A stretch of DNA of 64,000 bases from Areca catechu (lineage: Eukaryota; Streptophyta; Magnoliopsida; Arecales; Arecaceae): NCBI GenBank assembly GCA_021397845.1, contig CM038050.1, positions 148,737,980 to 148,801,979 on the forward strand, read 5' to 3'. The notes under the pieces were generated by a model. It worked only from the letters and a program-made list of their open reading frames with translations, was not told where the DNA came from and did no database searches. Every line of letters starts with the position of its first letter. Position 1 is the first letter of the stretch. Below are positions 33,439 through 45,501 of the stretch, piece after piece. The translations under genes were made by a program, and so were the position numbers.

Positions 33439-34775
33439 TGACGCGGTAAGCATATGATTAATGTTTAGATTATGGTTTGTAGAGCAATGAAACCTAATTA
33501 CACTGGCATTGTACTCATCATAATAAGACTTAAGGATTACACGAAATGGAACTTTTACTTGATTAGACACAATCCTAAACTAAGAAGGAAGAAGATCTAG
33601 ATAATAGGGGCCAATGATTATGGACTTACCTTGATGAGCTTTCCAACCTTCTTTTGGTTCATACCTTGAAACTACCAACGCTCTGGATTGGAGGACTTGG
33701 ATAACAAAGATCAGAACTCTAGACTTGGACTTCAGTTTGTCAGTTCATTGTCAAGGGGGAACCCGGTTCTCAACTCAAAGACTTCGAAGGACCCTGCAAT
33801 TGAAGATCAAATGTTAAGGAAGAAAGAGACAAATGTAAAGAAAGGTTGGGAGGATTTGTGAACAAAGAAGAAATTGCAGAAGATCTAGCCGACTCCAATG
33901 CCTTCTTCTTGTACTGGAATGGTGAGTTGCTTGGAGAAAAAAAGAAAAAAAAAATTGGCTTTGGCGTGGAGGAAGAAACTTTCACACAAGAACACAAGAC
34001 AATTTGCTTCAAAACTTCACTTGTATTTCATTCATTTTCAATCCCCTTTACAATAGGCGTCCAAGGCTTTTAATAGCCTCACAAAGCTAGATTTTGAAAT
34101 TTAAAAACTTCCCAAATTGAGGAGGATTACAAGGGGGGGTTGGAGGATTTGATGGAGGGTTTGGAGGGATGTGGGGGGGAGTTGGAGGATTTGGTGGAGG
34201 GCTTGGAGGGATGTGGCCGACCTCCTTGAATTTGAATCTCCCTAGTTGGTGCCCAAAGGGTGATGAAGTGGCTGGTGAGGTGGCACCTCTGGCTGATGAC
34301 GTGGCATGGTGAGGTGGTCTTCTAATTTTCAGATGACATGTGGCGCCAAGTGATCCTTGTTGATGGTCCTTTTTTGTTGCTTGGTGGTGTGTCTTCTCTT
34401 CTTCATGGGGTCAAATTCTGGGGTCCAGAATTTGAGTCTTGTTACTGGCTTTCATGGCTTTAAGACTTGAATAGACTTAACTCAACTGAATTAGACTTAA
34501 CTCAACTGAATTAAACTCAACTGACCTAGACTTTAAAACTTGAAATGGACTTACAGGAAATGAAATTTTAAAAGTAATTACAGGACTCAATAAACACTAT
34601 TGATTTGAAACGAAAAATTAATTACAGGACTCTTAAAAAGGAAATGACTCCTGAAAAAGAAATAAAATATTTTTGATCTAAAGGATACAAGGTAACCTAA
34701 TTATCTTCGATCCAAATTGTGATAAGGCTAACCTTGTTGGAGTGAAGTTTCTTTCGGTTTCTAGTGTCCACACCA
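33439..34775 (-). repeat. 5' LTR of the chromovirus
   Basis: 1337 bp, TGACGCGG to CCACACCA, partner of 29471-30801. Confidence 0.92.
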
Positions 34776-37700
34776 AGAGGGGGGTGAATTGGGTCTTTAA
34801 AAAATTAAAACAATTATGTGCTGGTCTTGAAGTGTTTGTAAAACAAAATAATTAACTCTAAGAGATATGTAGTGGATAACAGCAAATTAAATGCAAGTAA
34901 TAAAGAGCAAGTAGGAAAAAGAGCAATCTCATACAAACACAATATTTTATAGTGGTTAGGTGCACTCCAAGCACCTACGTCCACTCTCCAAGCTTTTTCT
35001 TGGGAATTTCACTATAATCTCTTCAAGATTACAGCCGACTTATTTTCTAAGGCTCACAAGTCAAAACCTAAATTGGTTTTATCATCTAGGCTCACCAACA
35101 ACCTTTACAACTTGTTTTGTCTTCAGGCTCACAAGTCAAATCCTAGTTGGTTTTATCCTTTGGCTCACCAACAACCTTTACAACCTAGTTTCAAAAACCT
35201 TGAAACCTAGGTCAACAAAGCAAGAACAAGAATATAATAAAGAGCACAATAAAAGCTCCTAGAATTAGCTGAAATGAAGATTGTTGAAGCTCTCTTGATT
35301 GTTTGAGTTGACTTCTTCTTGGAATCTCTTGAATGCACAATTATGGCCGAGCACTTGAAACTTTAACAACTCAAAAATGGAAGGCTTTTGCAAGGGAATC
35401 TCTTTAAACACATTCTTCTTATCTTTTCAAATGATTGGAGTTTGTCTCATGTGAATTCACTCTTCCTTATTAACTTTATGAGATTTGGTGAGTGTTAAAT
35501 ACCTCAAATCCACTAAAAAGACCATTGAAGACCGTTAGAATTTGAAAAATAGCTATTTGGAACCATTTGGAAGCAAGTCTGAAATTCTAAAAAGCTAGCT
35601 GTTAGACCTTGAGTCGACCTCATGAGTCGATACTTGATCCATGAGTCGACCACATGAGTCGATACTTGATGCAGAATCTAGAAGACTTGAAGTTCTATCC
35701 CAGAAATTTTCTCAAGTAATGTGTCAACCTCATGAGTCGACACTTGGTGCGTGAGTAGACCTCATGAGTAGACACTTGGGCGTGCCACTTCATATTTGCA
35801 CGCCGATCTCCTGAAACTCTGAATTTTTCTTCATGAGTCGACCTTGTGAGTTGACACTTGCTTCTGTCCCATCTAAAAAACATGCCAAACTTGAATTCCT
35901 TAAGGATTTGTGCATGAATCCATTTGATCATTTTTCATAAAGTCCAAAGAGATTGTTTTGACGATGTTCCAAGGTGAAAAACTCAATCAACCATAAGAAA
36001 CTTCTTGCTCTCAAAATTTTAAACTTGTTACCTTCTTGTTGGAGAAATTGATATACCCAAGGCTTGAAATTCATACTCCAATTGAAACATTAGTTCAAAC
36101 ATATACTCAGCATTTTGTTATTCATCAAAATTAAGGAGCCAAAGCCAACAAACATTAATAGAAAAGATGATGGAGGCATAAGGGTACCTTACCACTATAC
36201 CTTTAGGTTGGAGGTGGTGAAAATGCTCTCAAGCCATACACGCATCTAGCCTCTACGAGTAGTTCACACCAAGGCTCGAAACTGACCAACTCTCTCAGAG
36301 TGCTAGCTCTTCGGGATCCTTCAGGCCGATCTTCTTCTTCTAGGAAGACAAGGAGGAGAGGTGGAACCCTTCCTAAGAAACTCTCTTCCTAAGACCTAGC
36401 TTGAATGCTAGGTTTCTCAAACCCAATCCCAAAGACCTCACAAACCCTTTTCCCTTCTAGTTCTTCAACCAACCAGCAGCCCCTAAAACAACCTTTATTT
36501 ATAGGAGCAGCCAAGAGAGGGAGAAAGAGGAAGGAGGAGTGATTGGGGAGAAGGGCAAGGGCTATACCAAATGGGTCCAAGCTAGAAAGGCAAGTATGAC
36601 CATCATACCATGAAAGCCTGGAGCCAAAAATGACCAGAATTCGAAATTTGAATTCAAAATTCGAAGTCAAAACCTTCCTAGAAAACTTTCTAGAATTTCT
36701 GCTCGTCAGTCAAGTATCGACACTTCATATTTATTCAAATTCAAAATTCAAAGTCAAAACCTTTCCATAAAACTTTCCAGAATTTCTGCTCGTCAGTCAA
36801 GTATCGACATTTCATATTTTACCAAGTGTCGACACTTCTAAGTGTCGACACTTCCAAGTATCGACACCTTGAACATGGTCAATCATATTGACCTCCAGTG
36901 ATGGCAAAACGATTCTCAATCGCCGATCAGCCTTAAAATCAGATAGAAACCCCTATAATGTGTGATCCCATATGTTCGAACACTAAGTCAGTAGTACTGG
37001 AACACTTCCAATACCAGTCAAAGTCCTCATCTAGCAATGATACCCGACGTCCGAATAGGTCGAAGATGCAGAGCACCTCTCTAGAACCTCTGGCATATGG
37101 TTACCGCATAATTTATCCCTTTGACCTCAAAATGCTCAGGGATGACCTAGGGTTCGACTGCCAACCCTAACTTGGTTTATCCAGATCATGTCTCAACTTT
37201 ACAAGTTCCGTGACTCCTCACAAGAACTACCTTGGCCAAGGATTTGCTAAATTGAGATACAATGAGTCATTCACTTCAAACTATTTAGAGAGGTCAATTC
37301 CATCTTGATCCACCACCACTCTACAAGTACTTGACTGCACCCAAAAACCTTCTATCACTGGATTAGAAATTCATGTGGTCTGGCACCAAAGTACAGTGAG
37401 TTGCTTGCAAGCAGCCATGGTGACCTCAGGTATGAGGGACACATATACCCATATCCCTTCGCGAGCAATCCTTTTACAGAAGGAAGCTCCGCAGATGGTC
37501 ACGTTCAGTGAGATGTCACACATTTCACTTGCATGTCACACCAGTATCTCCACACTTTTTGGTTAAGAGGACAATGAATAAATGTGACATACAATAACCT
37601 ACACTTGATACACTATCGTCCTATAACAATGTATCATTTGGTTGTGATGTTTAAGAACTACTTGATATATCCTCTCTATATCAAACAATGTAGTTCTAAG

Positions 37701-37852
37701 GACTCCATCATACAAGAGTTCATTTTAGAAAAATATAAATATGATGAACAGCCAAAAAAATAACTTTTATTTATTAAAAATTCATATACAATAACAAAAT
37801 GGCACAATCGTCTATAGCCTAGACGATTGGCTTTGGGACACAATTCCTAACA

Positions 37853-37868
37853 ACTCCCACTTGGACTA
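37853..37868 (-). other. Polypurine tract of Copia-A
   Basis: The minus strand reads CCAAGTGGGAGT against the LTR end. AAGTGGGAG is the usual plant copia tract. Confidence 0.8.
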
Positions 37869-37871
37869 AAG

Positions 37872-39107
37872 CTAATCAGTATAGAATCTCGTTCTCATTT
37901 TCCATTTACAACTGACAAACTCTTGACTTTCGATGGCTTTAGTGAAGGGGTCAGCCAGGTTCTCCTTTCCATCGATCTTATGAAGGTCAATGTCACCTCG
38001 TTCCACGATCTCTCGCACAAGGTGATAGCATCGCAGAATGTGATTTGTGCGATGATGAGACTTCGACTCTTTGGCTTGAGCAATGGCTCCAGTGCTGTCA
38101 CAATACACCGGAATAGGACCATCCAGGGAAGGTGCCACTCCTAACTCGTCAAGAAACTTTCGCAACCTCACTGCTTCCTTTACTGCATCCAATGGTGCAA
38201 TGTACTCTACTTCGTATACTAAGTCTGCCACAGTAGGCTGCTTGGAACTTTTCCAGCAAATCACTCCTCCATTAAGGGTGAAGACAAATCCTGACATACT
38301 CTTGTTGTTATCCTTATCTGACTGAAAATTGGAGTCAGTATATCCCACAAGTTTCAAGTCAGGTTCTTCATAAATCAGCCATTGGTCCTTAGTATTTTGC
38401 AAATACTTAAGGATGGGCTTTACCACTTTCCAATGAGCTTCGCCTGGATCAGACTGGTATCTACTCACTACACCTAGTGAGTATGCCACGTCTGGTCTAG
38501 TACATGTCATAGCGTACATGATAGAGCACACTATCGAAGCATACGGGATTCTTCTCGTAAGCTCTCTCTTCTCAGGAGTTGTCGCATAATCCTTCTTGGA
38601 GAGAGCAATTATAGTACCTATTAGGAGATACCCTTTCTTGAAATTTTTCATGCTGAACCACTTTAGCACAATGTCAATGTACATAGACTGTGACAGTCCC
38701 AGAAGCCTCGTAGACCTATCTCTATAGATCTTCATACCCAGTATATAAAAGGCTTCACCCAAGTCCTTCATAGAAAACTGAGATGATAACCAGACATTTA
38801 CTCCTTGCAGTGCTGGGATGCCACTCCCGATTAAGAGAATGTCATCCACATACAACACAAGGAATATAATCACAGAACCATTAGCCCATTTGTAAATGCA
38901 AGGTTCTTCTTCGTTCCTAACGAAGCCAAACGACTTGATATACTTATCAAATCGCATGTTCCAACTCCTTGATGCTTGCTTCAATCCATAGATGGACTTT
39001 TGAAGCTTGCATACCTTTGACTCATATGTGGATGTGAACCCTTCGGGTTGTATCATATACACCTCCTCTTCCAGCTCACCATTTAGGAAAGTTATTTGAA
39101 CATCCAA
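37872..39107 (-). pseudogene. pol: Copia-A reverse transcriptase and RNase H
   Basis: A 411-residue open frame starting inside RT: DVQITFLNGELEEEVYMIQP, then VCKLQKSIYGLKQASRSWNM, then VLYVDDILLIGSG (the YVDD catalytic pair is present), then DLGEAFYILGMKIYRD. RNase H follows: LVGYTDSNFQSDKDNNKSMS, EVEYIAPLDAVKEAVRL and YCDSTGAIA. The first residues of the RT domain and the linker to integrase lie upstream (39110-39420) in broken frames (NKARLVAKG-type wording replaced by RLRPIKPVWLPRGM). This is the best preserved coding part of Copia-A, but it lacks its own N-terminus. Confidence 0.88.
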
Positions 39108-40868
39108 TTGTCAAATTTTATAATCAAAGGTGTCGCTAAAGCAAGCATGATCAAAATGGATTTGAGCATTGCCACAGGAGAGAACGTCTCATCATAATCA
39201 ATACTATAACGTTGACCATACCCCTTGGCAACCAGACGGGCTTTATAGGTCTCAACCTGCCCGTCTGCGCCCCTCTTTCTTTTGAAAATCTATTTGCACC
39301 CAATGGGTTTATCCCTTCAGATGGATCAACCAATGTCCATACATTATTGATTTTCATGGACTCCATTTTGGATTTCATGGCTCCTAGCCATTTTTCAGAG
39401 TCAGACCTTTGCATCTCATCATATAGGTGATCGGATCCTCATTGTTCTCATCGAGTTCAATGGGATCGTCATCCAGGACCAAGAAACCGTAGTATATATC
39501 CGATCGACTCGCTACCCTATAGGATCTCCTTAATGGTTCCTATGTGGGCTTAGGGTGTGATCTAATCACAACCGGTTCTATGTTGTCCCTTAAGTGTGTC
39601 GGCTCTTCTACTTTTTGAACTTCACTAAGTTCAATCTTAGCGGCTACAATTCCTTCACCAAGGAACTCCTTTTTCAAAAAGATAGCCCTAAGACTGATGA
39701 ACAACTTTTATTCTTCAGCCAAGTAGAAGTAATACCCCTTAGACTCTTTTGGATACCCAACAAATAGGCCGATCTGACTTAGGTCCAAGTTTGTCCGTTT
39801 CCAAACATTTTACATAAGCCAGGAAACCCCAGACCCGAAGGTGTGAGAGTGTCAGCTTATGTCCAGTCCATATCTCATATGAAGTTTTGTTAACGGATTT
39901 ACTCGGAGCCCTATTCAAAAGGTAACAGGCTGATTCCAGAGCATATCCCCAAAAGGATAACGGTAGAGAAGCAAAGCCCATCATGGACCGAACCATATCT
40001 AACAGGGTTCGATTCCTCCTTTTAGACACTCTATTTAACCGAGGTATCCCTAGAGGTGTCCACTAAGAGAGAATCCCATTCTCCTTCGAGATATGTCAGA
40101 AACTCACTAAAAAGGTATTCACCATCTTGATCTGATTGAAGTGTTTTGATACACCTTCCAGTTTATTTTTCTACTTCACTACGATATCATTTGAACATTT
40201 CAAATGATTCAGATTTATTTCTCATCAAGAATATATAACCATATCTTGAAAGGTCGTTTGTAAATGTAATGAAATAACTGTACCCACCTCTGGCACTAAT
40301 ATTCATGGGTCTGCATACATCAGTATGTACCAGACATAGAATTTCTTTGGCTCATTCACCTTTTCCAGTAAAAGGTGATTTTGTCATCTTTCCAAGAAGA
40401 CTCACAGGTTGGAAGTGAACCACTTTCACTAAAGTCGAGGAGACCCTTGTACTTCAACCTATTTATCCTATTCTTGTTAATATGACCTAGCCTACAATAC
40501 CATAGGTACGCATCACAGACATTATCTATCCTAGGGCATTTGCTAGATGTGTACACTACACTAACAGGTCGCGATAGTACATAAATGCCATTATTCATAT
40601 ATCCATTCATTACAACAGAACCATTCTAAATGATTTTGCAAATATCATTCTTTATTGATAGTTCATAACCATACATGGCCAACTGGCCTACAGAAATGAC
40701 ATTCAAAATAAAAGATGAACAATAAAGACACTCATTTAAAATGATTGTACAAGACTCGAAAACTAGTTTGAGGACTCCCAATGCCAGGACTGGAACTTGG
40801 CTTCCATTTTCCATATTCAAGAATCTCTCGCCATCCTCTAATCTTCTACTAACTTGAAGTTCCTGCAA
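39108..40868 (-). pseudogene. pol: Copia-A protease and integrase, broken
   Basis: In minus-strand order: protease tail and pre-integrase (ENGSQVPVLALGVLKLVFES then ILNECLYCSSFILNVISVGQ, 40868-40626), then the zinc-finger region (YLWYCRLGHINKNRINRLKY, 40610-40356). The integrase core is mostly in broken frames at 40350-40030. Then come SKRRNRTLLDMVRSMMGFAS and SFWGYALESACYLLNRAPSK, with SHLRVWGFLAYVK (40029-39739). Stops separate the pieces. Confidence 0.8.
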
Positions 40869-40961
40869 AGAATTACAAATGTGAATTGAACTTCATGTAT
40901 CCAATACCCAGTTAGTAGTATCGTAGATAGAGAAACTACAAGGTGTTATTATATAAATACC

Positions 40962-41817
40962 TTATCCAGCACTTTCTGGTTGCTTCCTCTTCTTGGACCT
41001 GTTCGGGTCAAGAGACGCAATATAAAGAAGATAGTTCCTCTTCCAATATCCCCTCTTCTTATAGAAAAAGCACTCTACTTGGCTCTTATCAGCCTTCTTC
41101 TTCTTGGCCTGACTCGGTCCAGAAGCATTCTGCACCTGTTTCCCTTTACTTTTATTTTTCCCTTTTTTGAAGGGACGACACCCTGCTGAAGATCCTCCCA
41201 CTAGATTTACCACCTCTTTGTTCAGATGGTGGTTTTTCTTATAAGTCTGCAGCAATCCCAACAGACCGTGGTAGTTAACTGTAGGCTTATTCATTCTATA
41301 ATGATCAAGAAAATCTAGATAGGAAGAGGGGAGGGAATTCAGAATCACATCCTTCCCAAGCTGTTCATACAAGGGACATCCGAGCTTGCCCAGGCGCTCA
41401 ATCATCTCGATCATGTACAGTACATGATCAATGACTAAGGCCCCATCATGCATCCGTGCGTTATAGATAGCACAGGAGACCCTGTACCTCTCAACGTCGT
41501 CTAGTGTCCCGAAAGACTCCTTCAACCTTTGAAGAATTTCTTTCGACTAGGCTTCTTCAAATTTGAGACTGAACTCATCGTTCATCACTGCCAACATTAT
41601 GCATCGGATAGTGGTCCTGTCAGAGAGCCACTTCTGATAAGTGTGACCAAATCCCGAGCATTGGGAGCAGGGATTTCAGGTGCCAGATTCGACATCACAT
41701 ATAAGATCCGTTCATGCTTCGGGACAATCTTGAGCCTTTGATACCAGCTATCGAAGTTGGAACCCTTAAGCTTCTTGTTATCGAGAAGAGACTAGAGCAA
41801 TAGGTTGGAAGACATCT
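40962..41817 (-). pseudogene. gag: Copia-A gag
   Basis: Starts MSSNLLL near 41817 with an early TAG, then LLDNKKLKGSNFDSWYQRLK. After frameshifts, the 187-residue frame from 41525 reads ESFGTLDDVERYRVSCAIYN, LGKDVILNSLPSSYLDFLDH, then a lysine-rich stretch and the zinc knuckle. The knuckle reads CFFYKKRGYWKRNY, so three of the four zinc ligands of a CCHC box are tyrosine. It fits the copia gag family (UBN2 type), which packages RNA. Confidence 0.82.
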
Positions 41818-41829
41818 AAAAGGAAAACC

Positions 41830-43742
41830 AAAGCTAATTAGTATACATGAATTATTATCCTATAGACATGGACTTTAGTTTAAAGGCCCTCCCACTATTT
41901 TGTTCAGACTGGTAGCCTCTACCTCCAATCTGAGGAATCACTTTGATTCCTAAGTGGGTACTAGAGTCCAATAGATAACACATGAGCCCGACTTTGGCCG
42001 GCCCACCCATGCACGTCTAAAGGTAGGTTCTTCAATCGATTACTTCTCCAAGTAACCTCTAGTATTTAGGTTTGCCCAAAGGTGCACTTCAATCGACCTT
42101 TGAGCCTCCTATTAAAGGTCCCGATTAGGTCCAATCATTAACATGATAAAATTTGATGCTTCTAACTAACGAATAGTCAAGCCCGACTTTGGCCGGCCCA
42201 CCTAACCACTGTTAAGAGAGTCGCACTGAGCCATCATATTAGGAACGGCAATTCTAATAGCTCGATGAACACCCGATCTTTGGATATGTCAATGAACACC
42301 CGATCTTTGGATCTACCGATGAACACCCAACTATTGGACCAATTACCATCCCACTTAATGGAAGGCTAAGACTCGGTTATCCCCATAACTTCATCTTTTT
42401 ATGGCCTAATAATTTAGAGGGTTTAATCTTATTATGACAGAAGAAAAGATGAGAAGACATGGATCAACCTCCCACTGACCACATCAGCAAACAAGGAGGG
42501 TTACTCATAACTAATGATCCATGGGTACCTAAAATCAGTCAAGATTGATTAACCTTGGGTGACATGGGTTAAAACGAGTCAGTAAGCTATCTAATCAATT
42601 ATGATCGATCACATTGGTCAGGTAAGTGAGATCATGGGTTGGGTTCCACCATTAACCGTCTTGCCTTAGATACCAACCGAGTTGGCCAGGTAAGAGGTAG
42701 CCCCAAAGAACCATGATCAAACTGCCAAACTTATCTAGACACCAATTGGTTCATCAAAGTTGATTAGACTAGCCTAAAGACTCGGGCTGACCACTAAGCC
42801 ATTAATTAGGTTCATTTAGATCTATGGACTAATCAATCTAATATAAGAGAGATCTATAGAGAAGAAGTCCTAACTCAACATTTGATTAGAATAATTCTCT
42901 ACATAGTCTAATGCATCTAAACTTAGGTCTAACCCAATTAAAGACCTAATAGAAGCTAACTCATGACCCTTAAGGCTTATTAAAATGACTTAAAATCTTT
43001 GAATCATATTTCTAGAATTCTTAGTCATTCAAAGTGACTTAATTCTTAATTAAGTTCAATAGCCTTCATAAATTAAAATAATTTTAATTTACAAATGTAA
43101 AATAATTTTACAATAATAAGAAATTTGAATTCACCATTTTTGTAATTTTTCAGGTCAAGTTTTGACACACCAGGGGCAAGTGTCGACACTAGGTGTCGAC
43201 ACACCAGGGGCAAGTGTCAACACTAGGTGTCGACACTTGGGTTGACTCAAGGCCTGAGATTGGAAGAAGACAGAACACTATGTTTTCTGGGAAGTGCTCA
43301 TGAGTCGACACCTTCAAGGCAAAGTGTCGACTCACGAGCCCAAGTGTCAACACTTCCTAGTCAAGTGTCGACACTTCAACCTTCATGAGTCGACTCGAGG
43401 TCAACTCAAGGCCTGTCATAAGACAATAACAGAGATTTCAAATCCAAAGTTTCACCAAACTTTCAATCAAATCCGATTTAAACAAAACTCTTAGATCTTA
43501 TTTAAATTTGTTTACAGGATTAAAACATTTTTAATATATATTTTCTTTTATCTTTCTTCTTCATGAGTCAATCACAAGTGGCACCCCTATACGCCATAGG
43601 AGACCCCCATTGAATGGGAAGAGAGGGTCTTGCAACCTTACTTCTCTCCTATGACCGAACGGCCATGGTAAAGCACTCATTCCAAGTACTTTAAAAGAAA
43701 AGCATGATGCTAAAGCATGCTAACATTATTATACTATGATGA
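41830..43742 (-). other. Copia-A leader, containing a GTCGAC-motif cluster
   Basis: No coding domain. Contains a short recurring phrase CCCGACTTTGGCCGGCCCACC (41986 and 42182) and AACACCCGATCTTTGGAT (42270 and 42296). At 43160-43420 there are many variants of AAGTGTCGACACTT and the 17-mer GACTCAAGGCCTGAGAT (43244-43260), also found in the SIRE-D LTR. Confidence 0.6.
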
Positions 43743-43744
43743 AC

Positions 43745-43760
43745 TTGGCTCTGATACTAT
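43745..43760 (-). other. Primer binding site of Copia-A
   Basis: The minus strand reads TAGTATCAGAGCCAAG directly after the LTR end, one change from the TGGTATCAGAGC of initiator tRNA-Met. Confidence 0.8.
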
Positions 43761-45501
43761 TGAAGGGAAAAACATGCTAGGCAGAAAAAAAGTATTTTAA
43801 AATGATTTTAAAATAAGCAGCGAAAGGCTCGGTAGATAGATCAAAATGATCTACCGATCTGCCCGTAACAGGATCTAGTATAATAATGAAGCATGCTACA
43901 AAAAACATCAACAGAAAAGAGGATGGAGGCATAAGGGTACCTTACCACTATACCATTAAGATGGAGGTGGTGAAAATGCTCTCAAGCCACACACGCATCT
44001 GGCCTCTACGAGTAGTTCACACCAGGGCTCGAAACTGACCAACTCCCTCAGAGTGCTAGCTCTTCGGGATCCTTCGAGCTGATCTTCTTCTTCCGGGAGG
44101 ATAACGAGGAGAGGTGGAACCCTTCCTAAGAAACTCTTCCAAGACCTAGCTTGAATGCTAAGTTTCTCACACCCAATCCCAAAAACCTCATAAATCATTT
44201 TTCCTTCTAGTTCTTCAACCAACTAGCCGCCCCTAAAACAACCTTTATTTATAGGGGCAACCAAGAGAGAGAGAAAGAGGAAGGAGGAGTGATTGGGGGA
44301 GAAGGTCAAGGGCCATACCAAATGGGTCCAAGCTAAAAAGGCAAGTATGACCATCATACCATGAAAGCTTGGAGCCAAAAATGCCCATAATTCAAAACTC
44401 AAATTCAAAATTCGAAGTCAAACCTTCCCAAAAAAACTTTCCAAAATTTCTGCTCATCAGTCAAGTGTCGACACTTCACATTATACCAAGTGTCGACACT
44501 TCCAAGTATCGACACTTCGAACATGGTCAATCATATTGACTTCCAGTGATGGCAAAATGATTCTTAATCATCGATCGGCCTTAAGATCAGATATAAATCC
44601 CTATGCTGTATGACCCCATAGGTTCGAACACTAAGCCAGTAGCACTGGAACACTTCCAGTACCAGTCAAAGTCCTCATCTAGCAATGATACCCAATGTCC
44701 AGATAGGTCGAAGATGCATAGCACCTCTCTAGAACCTCTGACATATGGTTACCGCATAATTCATTCCTTTGACCTCATAATGCTCAGGATGACCTAGGAT
44801 TCAACTGCCAACCCAAATTTGGTTTATCTAGATCGTGTCTCAACTTTATAAGTTATGTGACTCCTCACAAGAACTACCCTGGCCAAGGATTTGCTAAATT
44901 AAGACACAATGAGTCATTCACTCCAAACTATTTGACGGGATCAATTTCATCTTGATCCACCACCGCTCCATAAGTTCTTGACTGCACCCAGAAACCTTCA
45001 TCACTAGATTAGAAATCCAGGTGATCCGGCATCAAAGTACAGTGAGTTGCTTGAATGTTGTCATGGTGACCTCAGGTCTGAGGGACGCATATACCCATAT
45101 CCCTTCGTGAGCAATACTTTGGCAGAAGGGAGCTCCACAGATAGTCACGTTCAATGAGATGTCACACATTTCACTTGCATGTCACACCAGTGTCTCCACC
45201 CTCCTTGGTTAAGAGGATAACCAACAAATGTGATGTACAACAACCTAAACTTGATACATTGTCGTCCTATAACAATGTATCATTTGGTTGTAAACTAGTT
45301 TAAGAACTACTTGATATATCCTCTCTATATCAAATAATATAGTTCTAAGGACTCCGTCATACAAGAGTTCATTTCAGAAAAATGTAAATATGATGAACAG
45401 CCAAAAGAATAACTTTTAATCGTTAAAAATTCATATACAATTACAAAATGGCACAACTGTCTACAACCTAGATAATTGGCTTTGTGACACAATTCCAAAC
45501 A
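43761..45501 (-). repeat. 5' LTR of Copia-A
   Basis: 1741 bp from TGAAGGG to CCAAACA. The TATA box CCTATAAATAAAG (minus strand, near 44240-44255) is flanked by GCCCCTA (44229-44235) and TAGGGGC (44252-44258). Two perfect AAGTGTCGACACTT palindromes lie at 44463 and 44488. Confidence 0.92.

Larger units (their letters stand above)
29471..34775 (-). mobile_element. Internally deleted chromovirus (Ty3/gypsy)
   Basis: The LTRs at 29471-30801 (TGATGCGG...CCACACCA) and 33439-34775 (TGACGCGG...CCACACCA) are highly alike. Flanks GGAGG (29466-29470) and AGAGG (34776-34780) fit a 5-bp target duplication with one change. The internal 2.6 kb keeps a primer site, a gag start, and the end of integrase with a chromodomain. 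Protease, RT and RNase H are missing, so it would depend on other elements to move. Confidence 0.9.
29444..36151 (-). mobile_element. SIRE-type solo LTR, minus orientation, split by a chromovirus
   Basis: Begins TGTTGCCCAG (29444) and ends GCCAACA (36151), flanked on both sides by AACAT (29439-29443 and 36152-36156). Without the inner element (29471-34775) it is about 1.4 kb. It corresponds in reverse to the LTRs of SIRE-C and SIRE-D: the GTGAATTGGGTC block at 34783, the repeated GGCTCACAAGTCAA/GGCTCACCAACAA phrases at 35050-35200, and GTCGAC motif clusters at 35605-35870. No primer site or coding DNA remains, as expected after LTR-LTR recombination. Confidence 0.85.
29299..37852 (-). repeat. 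3' LTR of Copia-A, interrupted
   Basis: The outer parts are 29299-29443 and 36152/36157-37852. The inner 29444-36151 is a later insertion with target duplication AACAT. Relative to the 5' LTR, this copy has an 87-bp local duplication (block at 36663 repeated at 36750). Confidence 0.88.
29299..45501 (-). mobile_element. Copia-A: Ty1/copia retrotransposon with nested insertions
   Basis: The LTR starts TGAAGGGAAAAACATGCTAG and ends in CCAAACA or CCTAACA. The right (5') LTR is intact at 43761-45501 (1741 bp). The left (3') LTR spans 29299-37852 because a SIRE solo LTR and a chromovirus sit inside it. The internal region on the minus strand holds a primer site, a leader of about 1.9 kb, gag, protease, integrase, RT and RNase H. 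The long LTR and leader recall the Angela/Tork side of copia, but the lineage is not fixed. Removal of nested DNA leaves about 9.5 kb. Confidence 0.92.
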
